Origin: Primulina eburnea | Lineage: Eukaryota > Streptophyta > Magnoliopsida > Lamiales > Gesneriaceae | DNA length: 64,000 nucleotides | Direction of reading: 5' to 3' | NCBI RefSeq assembly: GCF_022965805.1 | Contig: NW_027331277.1 | Span: 1 to 64,000 of the forward strand | Position numbers and translations under genes: made by a program | Shown: positions 1 through 12,187 of the stretch, piece after piece | How the letters are laid out: the number at the start of each line of letters is the position of its first letter | How positions within the stretch are numbered: position 1 is the first letter of the stretch | The notes under the pieces: model-generated | Database searches by the model: none | The model's input: the letters and a program-made list of their open reading frames with translations, nothing else | Told to the model about the DNA's origin: nothing

Positions 1-197
1 GGTTGCATGGCATGCCTAGGACTATTGTTTCTCATCGCGATGTTAAATTCTTGAGTTACTTTTGGAATACTTTTTGGGCTAAACTTGACACAAAATTGTT
101 GTTTTCTACTACTTGTCCTCCTCAAACGGATGGACAAACTGAAGTTGTCAATAGAACTTTGGGAATACTTTTGCGTGCTATTCTTAAAAAGAACTTG

Positions 198-3096
198 GAT
201 TGACATTTCTATGGACTTTATTTTGGGTTGTCTAGGACTAAGAAGGGGAGGGATTCTATTTTTTTTTGTTGTGGATAGATTCTCTAAGATGGCACATTTT
301 ATAGCTTGTCATAAAACCGATGATGCTTCAAACATTGCGGATTTGTTCTTTAGAGAAGTCGCTAGGTTGCATGGCATGCCTAGGACTATTGTTTCTGGTC
401 GCGATATTAAATTATTGAGTTACTTTTGGAAACTTTCTGCGCTAAACTTGACACAAAATTTTTGGTTTCTACTACTTGTCATCCTCAAACGGATGGACAA
501 ACTGAAGTTGTCAATACAACTTTAGGAACACTTTGCGTGCTATTCTTAAAAAGAACTTGGATTGGCATTTTTATGGACTTTATTTTAACTTTGCCAAGTA
601 CTAAGAAGGGGAGGGATTCTATTTTTGTTGTTGTGGATAGATTCTCTAAGATGGCACATTTTATAGCTTGTCAAAAAACCGATGATGCTTCAAACATTGC
701 GGATTTGTTCTTTAGAGAAGTCGTTAGGTTGCATGGCATGACTAGGACTATTGCTTCTGATCGCGATGTTAAATTCTTGAGTTACTTTTGGAAGACTTTA
801 TGTGCTAAACTTGGCACAAAATTGTTGTTTTCTACTACTTGTCCTCCTCAAACGGATGGACAAACTGAAGTTGTCAATAGAACTTTGGGAACACTTATGC
901 GTGCTATCTTAAAATAACTTGGATTGAAATTTCTATGGACTTTATTTTGGGTTGCCTAGGACTAAGAAGGGGATGGATTCTATTTTTTTGTTGTGGATAG
1001 ATTCTCTAAGATGACACATTTTATAGCTTGTCATAAAAGCGATGATGCTTCAAACATTGCGGATTTGTTCTTTCGAGAAGTCGTTAGGTTGCATGGCACG
1101 ACTAGGACTATTGCTTCTGATCGCGATGTTAAATTCTTGAGTTACTTTTGGAATACTTTTTGGGCTAAACTTGGCACAAAATTGTTGTTTTCTACTACTT
1201 GTCATCCTCAAACGGATGGACAAACTGAAGTTGTCAATAAAACTTTGGGAACACTTTTCTGTGCTATTCTTAAAAAGAACTTGGATTGACTTTTCTATGG
1301 ACTTTATTTTGGGTTGCCTAGGACTAAGAAGGCGAGGGATTCTATTTTTGTTGTTGTGGATAGATTCTCTAAGATGGCACATTTTATAGCTTGTCATAAA
1401 ACCGATGATGCTTCAAATATTACGGATTTGTTCTTTAAAGAAGTCGCTAGGTTGCGTGGCATGCCTAGGACTATTTTTTCTGGTTCGATGTTAAATTCTT
1501 GAGTTACTTTTGGAATACTTTATGGGCTAAACTTGGCACAAAATTGTTGTTTTATACTACTTGTCATCCTCAAACGGATGGACAAACCGAAGTTGTCAAT
1601 AAACTTTGGGAACACTTTTGCGTGCTATTCTTAAAAAGAACTTGGATTGACATTTCTATGAAATTTATTTTGAGGTTGCCTAGGACTAAGAAAGGGAGGG
1701 ATTCTATTTTCGTTGTTGTGGATAGATTCTCTAAGATGACACATTTTATAGCTTGTCATAAAACCGATGATGCTTCAAACACTGCGGATTTGTTCTTTAG
1801 AGAAGTCGTTAGGTTGCATGGCATGACTAGGACTATTGCTTTTGATCGCGATGTTAAATTCTTGAGTTACTTTTGGAAGACTTTATGTGCTAAACTTGGC
1901 ACAAAATTGTTGTTTTCTACTACTTGTCCTCCTCAAACGGATGGACAAACTGAAGTTGTCAATAGAACTTTGGGAACACTTTTGCGTGCTATTCTTAAAA
2001 AGAACTTGGATTGACATTTCTATGGACTTTATTTTGGGTTGCCTAGGACTAAGAAGGGGATGTATTCTATTTTTATTGTTGTGGATAGATTCTCTAAGAT
2101 GACACATTTTATAGCTTGTCATAAAACCGTAGACGCTTCAAACATTGCGGATTTGTTATTTAGAGAAGTCGCTAGGTTGCATGGCATTCCTAGGACTATT
2201 GTTTCTGGTCGAGATGTTAAATTCTTGAGTTCTTTTTGGAAGACTTTCTGGGCTAAACTTGGCACAAAATTGTTTTTTTCTACTACTTGTCATCCTCAAA
2301 CGGATGGACAAACTGAAGTTGTCAATAGAACTTTGGGAACACTTTTGCGTGCTATTCTTAAAAAGAACTTGGATTGACATTTCTATGGATTTTATTTTGG
2401 GTTGCTTAGGACTAAGAAGGGGAGGGATTCTATTTTTTTTGTTGTGGATAGATTCTCTAAGATGACACATTTTATAGCTTATCATAAAACCGATGATGCT
2501 TCAAACATAGCGGATTTGTTATTTAGAGAAGTCGCTAGGTTGCCTGGCATTCCTAGGACTATTGTTTCTGGTCGCGATGTTAAATTCTTGAGTTACTTTT
2601 AGAAGACTTTCTAGGCTAAACTTGTCACAAAATTGTTGTTTTCTACTACTTGTCATCCTCAACGGATGGACAAACTGAAGTTGTCAATATAACTTTGGGA
2701 ACACTTTTGCGTGCTATTCTCAAAAAGAATTTGGATTGACATTTATATGGACTTTATTTTGGGTTTCCTAGGACTAAGAAAGGGAGGGACTCTATTTTCG
2801 TTGTTGTGGATAGATTCTCTAAGATGGCACATTTTATAGCTTGTCATAAAACCGATGATGCTTCAAACATTGCGGATTTGTTCTTTAAAGAAGTCGCTAG
2901 GTTGCATGGCATGCCTAGGACTATTGTTTCTGGTCGCGGTGTTAAATTATTGAGTTAATTTTTGAAGACTTTATGGGCTAAACTCGGCACAAAATTGTTG
3001 TTTTCTACTACTTGTCCTCCTCAAACGGATGGACAAACTGAAGTTGTCAATAGAACTTTGGGAACACTTTTGCGTGCTATTCTTAAAAAGAACTTG
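198..3096 (+). repeat. Higher-order repeat copy 1 (8 monomers)
   Basis: Eight consecutive monomers whose individual variants recur in the same order 2899-2901 bp downstream. Examples: a TTTAGGAACACTTTGCG variant near 520 and 3420, a GACACTT variant frame near 993 and 3894, and a GTAGACGCTTC variant near 2130 and 5030. Confidence 0.85.
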
Positions 3097-5997
3097 GATT
3101 GACATTTCTATGGACTTTATTTTGGGTTGTCTAGGACTAAGAAGGGGAGGGATTCTATTTTTTTTTGTTGTGGATAGATTCTCTAAGATGGCACATTTTA
3201 TAGCTTGTCATAAAACCGATGATGCTTCAAACATTGCGGATTTGTTCTTTAGAGAAGTCGCTAGGTTGCATGGCATGCCTAGGACTATTGTTTCTGGTCG
3301 CGATATTAAATTATTGAGTTACTTTTGGAAAACTTTCTGGGCTAAACTTGACACAAAATTTTTGTTTTCTACTACTTGTCATCCTCAAACGGATGGACAA
3401 ACTGAAGTTGTCAATACAACTTTAGGAACACTTTGCGTGCTATTCTTAAAAAGAACTTGGATTGGCATTTTTATGGACTTGATTTTAACTTTGCCTAGTA
3501 CTAAGAAGGGGAGGGATTCTATTTTTGTTGTTGTGGATAGATTCTCTAAGATGGCACATTTTATAGCTTGTCAAAAACCGATGATGCTTCAAACATTGCG
3601 GATTTGTTCTTTAGAGAAGTCGTTAGGTTGCATGGCATGACTAGGACTATTGCTTCTGATCGCGATGTTAAATTCTTGAGTTTCTTTTGGAAGACTTTAT
3701 GTGCTAAACTTGGCACAAAATTGTTGTTTTCTACTACTTGTCCTCCTCAAACGGATGGACAAACTGAAGTTGTCAATAGAACTTTGGGAACACTTTTGCG
3801 TGCTATTCTTAAAAAGAACTTGGATTGAAATTTCTATGGACTTTATTTTGGGTTGCCTAGGACTAAGAAGGGGATGGATTCTATTTTTTTGTTGTGGATA
3901 GATTCTCTAAGATGACACATTTTATAGCTTGTCATAAAAGCGATGATGCTTCAAACATTGCGGATTTGTTCTTTCGAGAAGTCGTTAGGTTGCATGGCAC
4001 GACTAGGACTATTGCTTCTGATCGCGATGTTAAATTCTTGAGTTACTTTTGGAATACTTTTTGGGCTAAACTTGGCACAAAATTGTTGTTTTCTACTACT
4101 TGTCATCCTCAAACGGATGGACAAACTGAAGTTGTCAATAAAACTTTGGGAACACTTTTCTGTGCTATTCTTAAAAAGAACTTGGATTGACTTTTCTATG
4201 GACTTTATTTTGGGTTGCCTAGGACTAAGAAGGCGAGGGATTCTATTTTGTTGTTGTGGATAGATTCTCTAAGATGGCACATTTTATAGCTTGTCATAAA
4301 ACCGATGATGCTTCAAATATTGCGGATTTGTTCTTTAAAGAAGTCGCTAGGTTGCGTGGCATGCCTAGGACTATTTTTTCTGGTTCGATGTTAAATTCTT
4401 GAGTTACTTTTGGAATACTTTATGGGCTAAACTTGGCACAAAATTGTTGTTTTATACTACTTGTCATCCTCAAACGGATGGACAAACCGAAGTTGTCAAT
4501 AAAACTTTGGGAACACTTTTGCGTGCTATTCTTAAAAAGAACTTGGATTGACATTTCTATGAAATTTATTTTGAGGTTGCCTAGGACTAAGAAAGGGAGG
4601 GATTCTATTTTCATTGTTGTGGATAGATTCTCTAAGATGACACATTTTATAGCTTGTCATAAAACCAATGATGCTTCAAACACAGCGGATTTGTTCTTTA
4701 GAGAAGTCGTTAGGTTGCATGGCATGACTAGGACTATTGCTTCTGATCGCGATGTTAAATTCTTGAGTTACTTTTGGAAGACTTTATGTGCTAAACTTGG
4801 CACACAATTGTTGTTTTCTACTACTTGTCCTCCTCAAACGGATGGACAAACTGAAGTTGTCAATAGAACTTTGGGAACACTTTTGCGTGCTATTCTTAAA
4901 AAGAACTTGGATTGACATTTCTATGGACTTTATTTTGGGTTGCCTAGGACTAAGAAGGGGATGGATTCTATTTTTATTGTTGTGGATAGATTCTCTAAGA
5001 TGACACATTTTATAGCTTGTCATAAAACCGTAGACGCTTCAAATATTGCGGATTTGTTATTTAGAGAAGTCGCTAGGTTGCATGGCATTCCTAGGACTAT
5101 TGTTTCTGGTCGAGATGTTAAATTCTTGAGTTCTTTTTGGAAGACTTTCTGGGCTAAACTTGGCACAAAATTGTTTTTTTCTACTACTTGTCATCCTCAA
5201 ACGGATGGACAAACTGAAGTTGTCAATAGAACTTTGGGAACACTTTTGCGTGCTATTCTTAAAAAGAACTTGGATTGACATTTCTATGGATTTTATTTTG
5301 GGTTGGTTAGGACTAAGAAGGGGAGGGATTCTATTTTTTTTCTTGTGGATAGATTCTCTAAGATGACACATTTTATAGCTTATCATAAAACCGATGATGC
5401 TTCAAACATAGCGGATTTGTTATTTAGAGAAGTCGCTAGGTTGCCTGGCATTCCTAGGACTATTGTTTCTGGTCGCGATGTTAAATTCTTGAGTTACTTT
5501 TAGAAGACTTTCTAGGCTAAACTTGTCACAAAATTGTTGTTTTCTACTACTTGTCATCCTCAAACGGATGGACAAACTGAAGTTGTCAATATAACTTTGG
5601 GAACACTTTTGCGTGCTATTCTCAAAAGAATTTGGATTGACATTTATATGGACTTTATTTTGGGTTTCCTAGGACTAAGAAAGGGAGGGACTCTATTTTC
5701 GTTGTTGTGGATAGATTCTCTAAGATGGCACATTTTATAGCTTGTCATAAAACCGATGATGCTTCAAACATTGCGGATTTGTTCTTTAAAGAAGTCGCTA
5801 GGTTGCATGGCATGCCTAGGACTATTGTTTCTGGTCGCGGTGTTAAATTATTGAGTTAATTTTTGAAGACTTTATGGGCTAAACTTGGCACAAAATTGTT
5901 GTTTTCTACTACTTGTCATCCTCAAACGGATAGACAAACTGAAGTTGTCAATACAACTTTGGGAACACTTTTGCGTTCTATTCTTAAAAAGAACTTG
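3097..5997 (+). repeat. Higher-order repeat copy 2 (8 monomers)
   Basis: Second copy of the 8-monomer block. Each boundary is offset 2900-2901 bp from its partner (3460/560, 3823/922, 4185/1284, 4546/1645, 4910/2009, 5273/2372, 5635/2734). Similarity to copy 1 fades near 5890; the unit starting at 5998 is a different variant. Confidence 0.85.
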
Positions 5998-6802
5998 GAT
6001 TGACATTTCTATGCACTTTATTTTGGGGTTGCCTAGGACTAAGAAGGGGATGGATTCTATTTTTTTTGTGTGGATAGATTCTCTAAGATGGCACATTTTA
6101 TAGCTTGTCATAAAACCGATGATGCTTCAAACATTGCAGATTTGTTCTTTAGAGAAGTCGCTAGGTTGCATGGAATGCCTAGGACTATTGTTTTTGGTCG
6201 CGATGTTAAATTCTTGAGTTACTTTTGGAAGACTTTATGGGCTATACTTGGCACAAAATTGTTATTTTCTACTACTTGTCATCCTCAAACGGATGGACAA
6301 ACTGAAGTTGTCAATAGAACTTTTGGAACACTTTTGCGTGCTATTCTTAAAAAGAACTTGGATTGACATTTCTATGGACTTTATTTTGGGGTTGCCTAGG
6401 ACTAAGAAAGGGAGGGATTCTATTTTCGTTGTTGTGGATAGATTCTCTAAGATGGCACATTTTATAGCTTGTCATAAAACCTATGATGCTTCAAACATTG
6501 CGGATTTGTTCTTTAGAGAAGTTGTTAGGTTGTATGGCACGACTAGGACTATTACTTCTGATCGCGATGTTAAATTCTTGAGTTACTTTTGGAAGACTTT
6601 ATGTGCTAAACTTGGCACAAAATTGTTGTTTTCTACTACTTGTCCTCCTCAAACGAATGGACAAACTGAAGTTGTCAATAGAACTTTGGGAACACTTTTG
6701 CGTGCTATTCTTAAAAAGAACTTGGATTGACATTTCTATGGACTTTATTTTGGGGTTACCTAGGACTAAGAAAGGGAGTGATTCTATTTTCGTTGTTGTG
6801 GA

Positions 6803-6807
6803 TAGAT
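6803..6807. repeat. Target site duplication TAGAT, left of Tekay element 1
   Basis: TAGAT directly precedes the LTR terminus TGTGGGG. The same five bases follow the other terminus at 23194-23198. Removing the element and one copy restores the monomer sequence GTGGATAGATTCTC. Confidence 0.95.
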
Positions 6808-8313
6808 TGTGGGGACCCGGGCTCTAATTCTTTTCTTTGGGATTAAAACGGATCATTAATATAAAAAGTGGGTCAAATTTTTTGCTTTTAACATTAATTC
6901 TAATGTTATATAACTCAAGCATACACCATAGGTATTAACAACATAATCTATAACAAAAGATACAAATATGTCTGGTTCCAAACCATATTCGACAACTAGT
7001 AATTAAATACAGTACATGCCAAAAGTACAACTACTAGTTCTTCTGCTATGCCCGAGATCACCACGCTATGTCCATCTCTCATCCTCTGCGTGACCCAGAT
7101 CCTGCCCCACCTTTTGTTATGCACACATACAGACATAACAACAGCCGGAAAACCGGTGAGAACAAATCCCAGTATAAACATGTATACATGCATATAATCA
7201 ATTAAACATGAAACATGCTATCATGAATGACATCATATGCACATGCAATGCAATGCGAATCAAACCATGTCTGGACTCGACTCGACTAGAACTCTAGGGA
7301 TCCCGGTGTGAATAAGACGTCACTACCTACCCTCCAATCGGGGTAATGAACGTCTCATTCCTAGACTTCGGTCTGAGCTGTATCAACGGCGGCAATAAGA
7401 GTAATACCTACTCCTATGCTGAGATACACCGAAACGTCTAGCTATTTGACAATGCCTGTCAACGACTCTCCTATCTTAGATGCAATGAATATCAATATGT
7501 AAACAAAGTATAATCATATTCATATCTGAATATCACACTGATCATACATGCTTGAATACAATTCTGAAATCAAAGCATAAACATGTTAAAAGATTGAATA
7601 TAAGGCTATACACAATTCATAAACATGTTACAATAAATCTAATAATACTAGTATGTGATTTTGGTTGGGAAACTCAAGTAATATCTTATTTGAGTTATGG
7701 CTTCCCAAACAAACATAGCTTATACCTTTCTTGTTGAACAGTCGGTGTCAAAGTCTCGAGATCAGTATGTCAACTCTGTCAAGTTTAGTCTGAAATGACA
7801 ATGTGTAGATATATTCTATCAATGTACCACTCAACAAATCTTGTACAATTCAATTATCGGTCTCAGTATAAATTGACGGCATAACGACGTATTTCTTCAA
7901 TACCGATAATTCAACAACACTAAACTCAATATCAACAATTCCTAATCTCCTCAAAATACAAAGTCTCACACTGAAATATCCCATCTCAACTCAATAAACA
8001 TGCTGGAAATCGAAACTATAGCATATGACTTCCGTTCTTTGATCCGTTTGCGATTCTACAATATCTATTATCTCAAGAACATAATATATAGTTCAATTCA
8101 TCATTTACCCAACACATAAATATCAAAACATGCTGGAATTAAATGAAACTTACATTACTTTGAAGCTAGTAGCACAAGGATTACAAATCTAAGCTCGGTT
8201 TAAAAATCGGTTGATAAAATCTTGCACAACCACCATTTAAAAGCATGAAGGAACTTGTATTGCTCTGGAGCTCTCGGTCAAGTGCTGGAGTGAAAAGGAA
8301 TGAATTGAAGACA

Positions 8314-8325
8314 CATTATATATAC
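8314..8325 (-). promoter_or_regulatory. Putative TATA box of the Tekay 1 LTR
   Basis: In sense orientation the site reads GTATATATAATG, about 335 bp from the U3 start and about 45 bp downstream of the last GC hairpin. It is the best TATA match in this part of the LTR. Transcription start is not proven; the second LTR has the same site at 22848-22859. Confidence 0.45.
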
Positions 8326-8371
8326 TTTGCATGTCTAAGAACACATGGCTCATCCTTGGGTGTACACGGCT

Positions 8372-8539
8372 CTCGCTCGGGCGGTCAAAAGTTGCCGCCC
8401 GGGCGAGTAATTCTCGACCCTCGCCCATTCCAGCAGCCTCGCTCGGGCGGTCAAAAACATCCGCCCGGGCGAGTGACTCCCGGCCCTCATCTCCGAGGCA
8501 CTCTCGCTCGGGCGGTCAAAAAATGTCCGCCCGGGCGAG
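8372..8539. repeat. Three GC-rich palindromic modules in the Tekay 1 U3
   Basis: Modules lie at 8372-8407, 8438-8473 and 8503-8539, with starts 66 and 65 bp apart. Each has a left arm CTCGCTCGGGCGG, a loop of 10-11 nt beginning TCAAAA and a right arm CCGCCCGGGCGAG. The arms pair over 13 bp with one G-T wobble. Arm starts are 23, 23 and 24 bp apart. The surroundings are AT-rich. Confidence 0.9.
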
Positions 8540-8659
8540 TCACTTTCGCCCAACAGTATACATATTTAAATTTTAAATCTCAAAATGATCTGGTTGCATT
8601 CATATCTACTCAACATCGATAATCTCAAACTAACGTTTTATAAAATCTTGGGCCTTACA

Positions 8660-8671
8660 TTTCTCCCCTCT
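8660..8671 (-). other. Polypurine tract of Tekay 1
   Basis: In sense it reads AGAGGGGAGAAA and abuts the 3' LTR start TGTAAGG. This is the expected position and composition of a plus-strand primer for reverse transcription. Confidence 0.85.
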
Positions 8672-8758
8672 AAGACATAAGTTCGTCCTCGAACTTGATA
8701 TAAATCAATTAGAGTATTTAAAACAGCATTACCATCTAAAACCGAATAAAAACTCACA

Positions 8759-11700
8759 TCATATAAATAACTCGGGGTGTTTCTGTCTCATGTCTGCCTC
8801 TGTTTCCCAAGTCGCTTCCTCGATGCCATGACGACTCCACTGAACTTTCACAAGTGGAATAGTCTTCGTTCTGAGTTGCTTATCTTTCCGATCAAGAATC
8901 TGTATCGGTTGTTCAACGTAGCTCAAGGTTTGATCAACCTCAGCTTCGTCAGGACGAATGATATGAGAAACATCAGGCATGTATTTACGCAACATTGATA
9001 CATGAAAGACGTCATGTATCCCAGATAGAGAAGGAGGAAGAGCCAGTCGATATGCTCGATCGCCAATCTTCTCTAGAATCTCGTAAGGACCGACGTATCT
9101 AGGAGCTAACTTTCCACGCTTGCCAAATCTGACAACGCCTCTGAAGGGGGAAATTTTCAAGAACACTCTATCTCCTCGTTCAAATACCAACGGTCTACGT
9201 CTGATATTGGCGTATTTGGCTTGCCTATCCTGTGCTGTCTTCATTCTTTTCTGAATAACTTTCACCTTCTCAGTCATGTCACGAATCATATCTGGCCCAA
9301 GTTCTGGTACCTCTGAAACGTCATCCCAGTATAGCGGAGATCTGCACTTCTCGCCATACAAAGCTTCAAACGGTGCCATCTCGATACTCGTCTGATAGCT
9401 ATTATTGTAAGAGAATTCGCAAAGAGGTAGGGAATCTTGCCAACCAATGCCAAAATCTAGCACGATGGCTCTCAACATATCCTCTAAAGTCTGGATAGTC
9501 CGCTCTGACTGTCCATCTGTCTGAGGATGGTAAGCAGTACTCAGGTGTAATGTCGTACCTAAGGCCTGCTGTAGACTGTGCCAGAAGTGTGAAGTGAATC
9601 GTGGATCACGATCTGATACGATAGACTTCGGCACTCCATGCAATCTGACTACCTCACGAATATAAATCTCCGCCATCTGATCCTGTCTATACGTCATTCT
9701 GTATGGGATGAAACAAGCAGATTTGGTCAATCTGTCAATAATAACCCAAATCGCATCGCAGCCTCTGGATGATCGTGGTAACTTCGTCACAAAATCTTTG
9801 GAAATGTGATCCCATTTCCATTCTGGAATGGCTAAACTTTGAAGTAATCCACCAGGTTTCTTCCTCTCAGCTTTCACCTGTTGGCAGTTCAAACACTTAG
9901 ACACAAATTCGGCAATGTCTGACTTCATTTGCTTCCACCAGAACTGTGTCTTCAAGTCGTTGTACATCTTCCTGCCACCCGGATGAATGCTGAACCGACT
10001 ACAATGTGCCTCTGTCAGAATCTGCTGTCTCAAATCTGCAACATCTGGCACAACTAGACGGTTATTCACGTACAACACATGATCTCGTACCTGATATTCT
10101 AATACATGCCCTGATCTGACCATTTGGATTGATTTCTGCACATTCTGATCGGTTCTTTGTGCTTCCTTGATCCTCATAATCAAATTGGGCTCAACTTGGA
10201 TCGTAAAAAGTCGTAGTGGCTTACTATCTGTATCAAATTCTAATCCAGATGTACAGCAATTTTCAACTAACTTGTTAACACCTATCGTCGATAAGGACAA
10301 AGAACATACCTTACGACTCAAGGCATCTGCTGCTGCATTTGACTTCCCTGGATAATATTTGATTTCACAGTCAAAATCTTTCAGAAGATCTAGCCATCTA
10401 CGCTGCCTCATGTTCAGTTCTGATTGAGAGAATAGGTACTTTAGGCTCTTGTGATCGGAAAAGATCTCAAATTTCTCGCCGTAGAGATATTGACGCCAAA
10501 TCTTTAATGCAAATACGATAGCCGCCAATTCCAGATCATGAATGGGGTATCGAACTTCATGTGGCTTCAATTGTCTCGAGGCGTATGCGATCACATGGCC
10601 TCGTTGCATAAGAACACATCCCAAACCTCTATGAGAAGCATCACAATATACAACGAAATCACCCGTACCTGAAGGTATCGTCAGTACTGGAGCACTGGTC
10701 AGCCTTTTCTTCAACTCTAGAAAGCTAGACTCGCACTCCTCTGACCAAACAAATGGTGCATTCTTTTGCGTCAATTGAGTTATTGGCTTTGCAATACTGG
10801 AGAAATCTTTGATAAGTCTTCTGTAGTATCCGGCTAAGCCCATGAAACTGCGTATTTCTGGTACAGAAGTCGGTCTCGACCAACTGATCACAGCTTCCAC
10901 TTTACTCGGATCAACAGAAATACCATCTCCAGAAATGATATGCCCCAAGAATACAACTCGGTTCAGCCAAAACTCACACTTTGACAATTTAGCATACAGT
11001 CGCTCGTTTCTCAACGTCTGCAAAACAATTCTGAGATGCTCTGCATGCTCATTTCTGTTCTTCGAATACACCAAAATGTCATCAATGAAGACAATCACAA
11101 ATTCATCTAAATATTTCTGAAACACTTGGTTCATCAAGCCCATAAATACCGCAGGAGCATTTGTTAAACCGAAAGGCATGACAATAAATTCGTAATGTCC
11201 ATACCTAGTTCGAAATGCTGTCTTCGGTATGTCTATATCTCGAACTCGGAGCTGATGATATCCGGATCGCAAATCAATCTTAGAATACACAGAGGATCGC
11301 TGCAACTGATCAAATAGGTCATCGATCCTAGGCAAAGGATATTTATTCTTGATCGTTGCCTTGTTCAGTTGCCTGTAATCAATACACAAACGCATCGAAC
11401 CATCTTTCTTCCGCACAAACAGCACCGGAGCGCCCCAAGGAGATACACTAGGTCTGATATATCCCTTGGCCAGAAGATCTTCTAACTGTGCTTTCAGTTC
11501 TTTTAGTTCGATGGGTGCCATCCTATACGGAGCTCTCGAAATAGGGACGGTACCTGGTGTAAGATCAATACTAAAGTCTACCTCACGAACCGGAGGTAAT
11601 CCTGGGATCTCATCTGGAAAAATATCAGCAAATTCCCGCACTACTGGTATATCTGCCAACGCCGGGCTCGACTTTTGCATATCTACAGCATAAATAAGGA

Positions 11701-12187
11701 AACCATCTGCTCCTTTTTGTAACAATTTGTTCATAGTAAGAGCCGAAATCAAGGGAATCCGAGATCTGGAACCCTTTCCGTAGAATTTCCACTCTTCTGC
11801 CATTTCTGGGCTGAACCTGACAATCTTGTGGAAACAATCCACGGTAGCTCTATACTTTGTTAACATGTCAATTCCAACAATACAATCAAAATCATCTAAC
11901 CCGAGTACTATGCAATCTAGATCAATTTCATGATCCTCAAACCGTAAGATGCAATGTCTAACCGTAGTCACCGATATCAAACCACTTCCTAACGGAGAAG
12001 TAATAGACACGACATCTAGTAGCGACTCAACAGGCAGAGAATGCAATAATGCAAATCGTTCTGATATGAATGTATGCGATGCACCCGTATCTATCAATAT
12101 ATAAGCAGGATAACCGCAAAGGAAACAGTTACCTGCAATGACATCATCTGGGGCATCCTGTGCTTGCTCTTCAGTCAAGGCAAACAC
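8759..12187 (-). CDS. pol: Pol polyprotein (PR-RT-RNase H-IN) of Tekay element 1
   Basis: An uninterrupted frame of 1142 residues. It carries an aspartic protease (DTGA at about 33-36), reverse transcriptase (FIDDILVYS, catalytic pair about 369-370), RNase H (about 510-625), and integrase with an HHCC zinc finger (H728, H735, C765, C768) and a catalytic triad D798, D859, E895 with the D-X35-E spacing. The C-terminal part has a chromodomain-like tail (EEATWE) ending PELFI. All key residues are present, so this protein may be functional. The frame opens right after a TAG codon (12188-12190) that separates it from gag, and its nominal start is GTG. In this clade gag and pol are normally one reading frame, so the stop is probably a mutation, although readthrough is possible. 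The polyprotein would copy element RNA and insert the cDNA. Confidence 0.93.
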   Translation of the reverse strand: MFALTEEQAQDAPDDVIAGNCFLCGYPAYILIDTGASHTFISERFALLHSLPVESLLDVVSITSPLGSGLISVTTVRHCILRFEDHEIDLDCIVLGLDDFDCIVGIDMLTKYRATVDCFHKIVRFSPEMAEEWKFYGKGSRSRIPLISALTMNKLLQKGADGFLIYAVDMQKSSPALADIPVVREFADIFPDEIPGLPPVREVDFSIDLTPGTVPISRAPYRMAPIELKELKAQLEDLLAKGYIRPSVSPWGAPVLFVRKKDGSMRLCIDYRQLNKATIKNKYPLPRIDDLFDQLQRSSVYSKIDLRSGYHQLRVRDIDIPKTAFRTRYGHYEFIVMPFGLTNAPAVFMGLMNQVFQKYLDEFVIVFIDDILVYSKNRNEHAEHLRIVLQTLRNERLYAKLSKCEFWLNRVVFLGHIISGDGISVDPSKVEAVISWSRPTSVPEIRSFMGLAGYYRRLIKDFSSIAKPITQLTQKNAPFVWSEECESSFLELKKRLTSAPVLTIPSGTGDFVVYCDASHRGLGCVLMQRGHVIAYASRQLKPHEVRYPIHDLELAAIVFALKIWRQYLYGEKFEIFSDHKSLKYLFSQSELNMRQRRWLDLLKDFDCEIKYYPGKSNAAADALSRKVCSLSLSTIGVNKLVENCCTSGLEFDTDSKPLRLFTIQVEPNLIMRIKEAQRTDQNVQKSIQMVRSGHVLEYQVRDHVLYVNNRLVVPDVADLRQQILTEAHCSRFSIHPGGRKMYNDLKTQFWWKQMKSDIAEFVSKCLNCQQVKAERKKPGGLLQSLAIPEWKWDHISKDFVTKLPRSSRGCDAIWVIIDRLTKSACFIPYRMTYRQDQMAEIYIREVVRLHGVPKSIVSDRDPRFTSHFWHSLQQALGTTLHLSTAYHPQTDGQSERTIQTLEDMLRAIVLDFGIGWQDSLPLCEFSYNNSYQTSIEMAPFEALYGEKCRSPLYWDDVSEVPELGPDMIRDMTEKVKVIQKRMKTAQDRQAKYANIRRRPLVFERGDRVFLKISPFRGVVRFGKRGKLAPRYVGPYEILEKIGDRAYRLALPPSLSGIHDVFHVSMLRKYMPDVSHIIRPDEAEVDQTLSYVEQPIQILDRKDKQLRTKTIPLVKVQWSRHGIEEATWETEADMRQKHPELFI

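Larger units (their letters stand above)
1..6807 (+). repeat. Integrase-derived satellite array, block 1
   Basis: Head-to-tail monomers of 361-364 bp. Unit boundaries, taken at the G of GATTGA/GATTGG after AACTTG, fall at 198, 560, 922, 1284, 1645, 2009, 2372, 2734, 3097, 3460, 3823, 4185, 4546, 4910, 5273, 5635, 5998, 6361 and 6725. Every unit is a copy of the integrase catalytic core of a Ty3/gypsy element; the matching segment in this window is 32882-33245. Translations show [27 protein letters not shown] and [12 protein letters not shown]. Frames break at each junction and inside many units, so this is repeat DNA and not a gene family. The array continues off the left edge. Confidence 0.95.
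6808..8659 (-). repeat. 3' LTR of Tekay element 1
   Basis: Plus-strand termini are TGTGGGGACC and GGCCTTACA. In element sense it runs from 8659 down to 6808. It holds three GC-rich hairpins (8372-8539) and a TATA-like site (8314-8325). The short reading frames inside it are not conserved genes. Confidence 0.95.

Noticed and set aside
1..6807. Dozens of 60-200 codon reading frames in the array, on both strands, as a gene family
   Set aside because: They are the same integrase fragment read in changing frames, stop at each unit junction (GATTGA), and lack start context. The minus-strand frames are shadows.
1..6807. CRISPR-like or rDNA-spacer-like array
   Set aside because: Units are about 363 bp and fully repetitive without unique spacers, and they encode integrase motifs.
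8372..8539. CRISPR array made of the regularly spaced palindromes in LTRs
   Set aside because: Only three or four units per LTR, present in both LTRs of each element, in a plant retrotransposon context with no cas genes.
8245..8622. 125-codon plus-strand frame over the GC hairpins (and its copy at 22779-23156)
   Set aside because: Antisense to the element, located in U3, and composed of translated palindromes; duplicated only because the LTR is duplicated.
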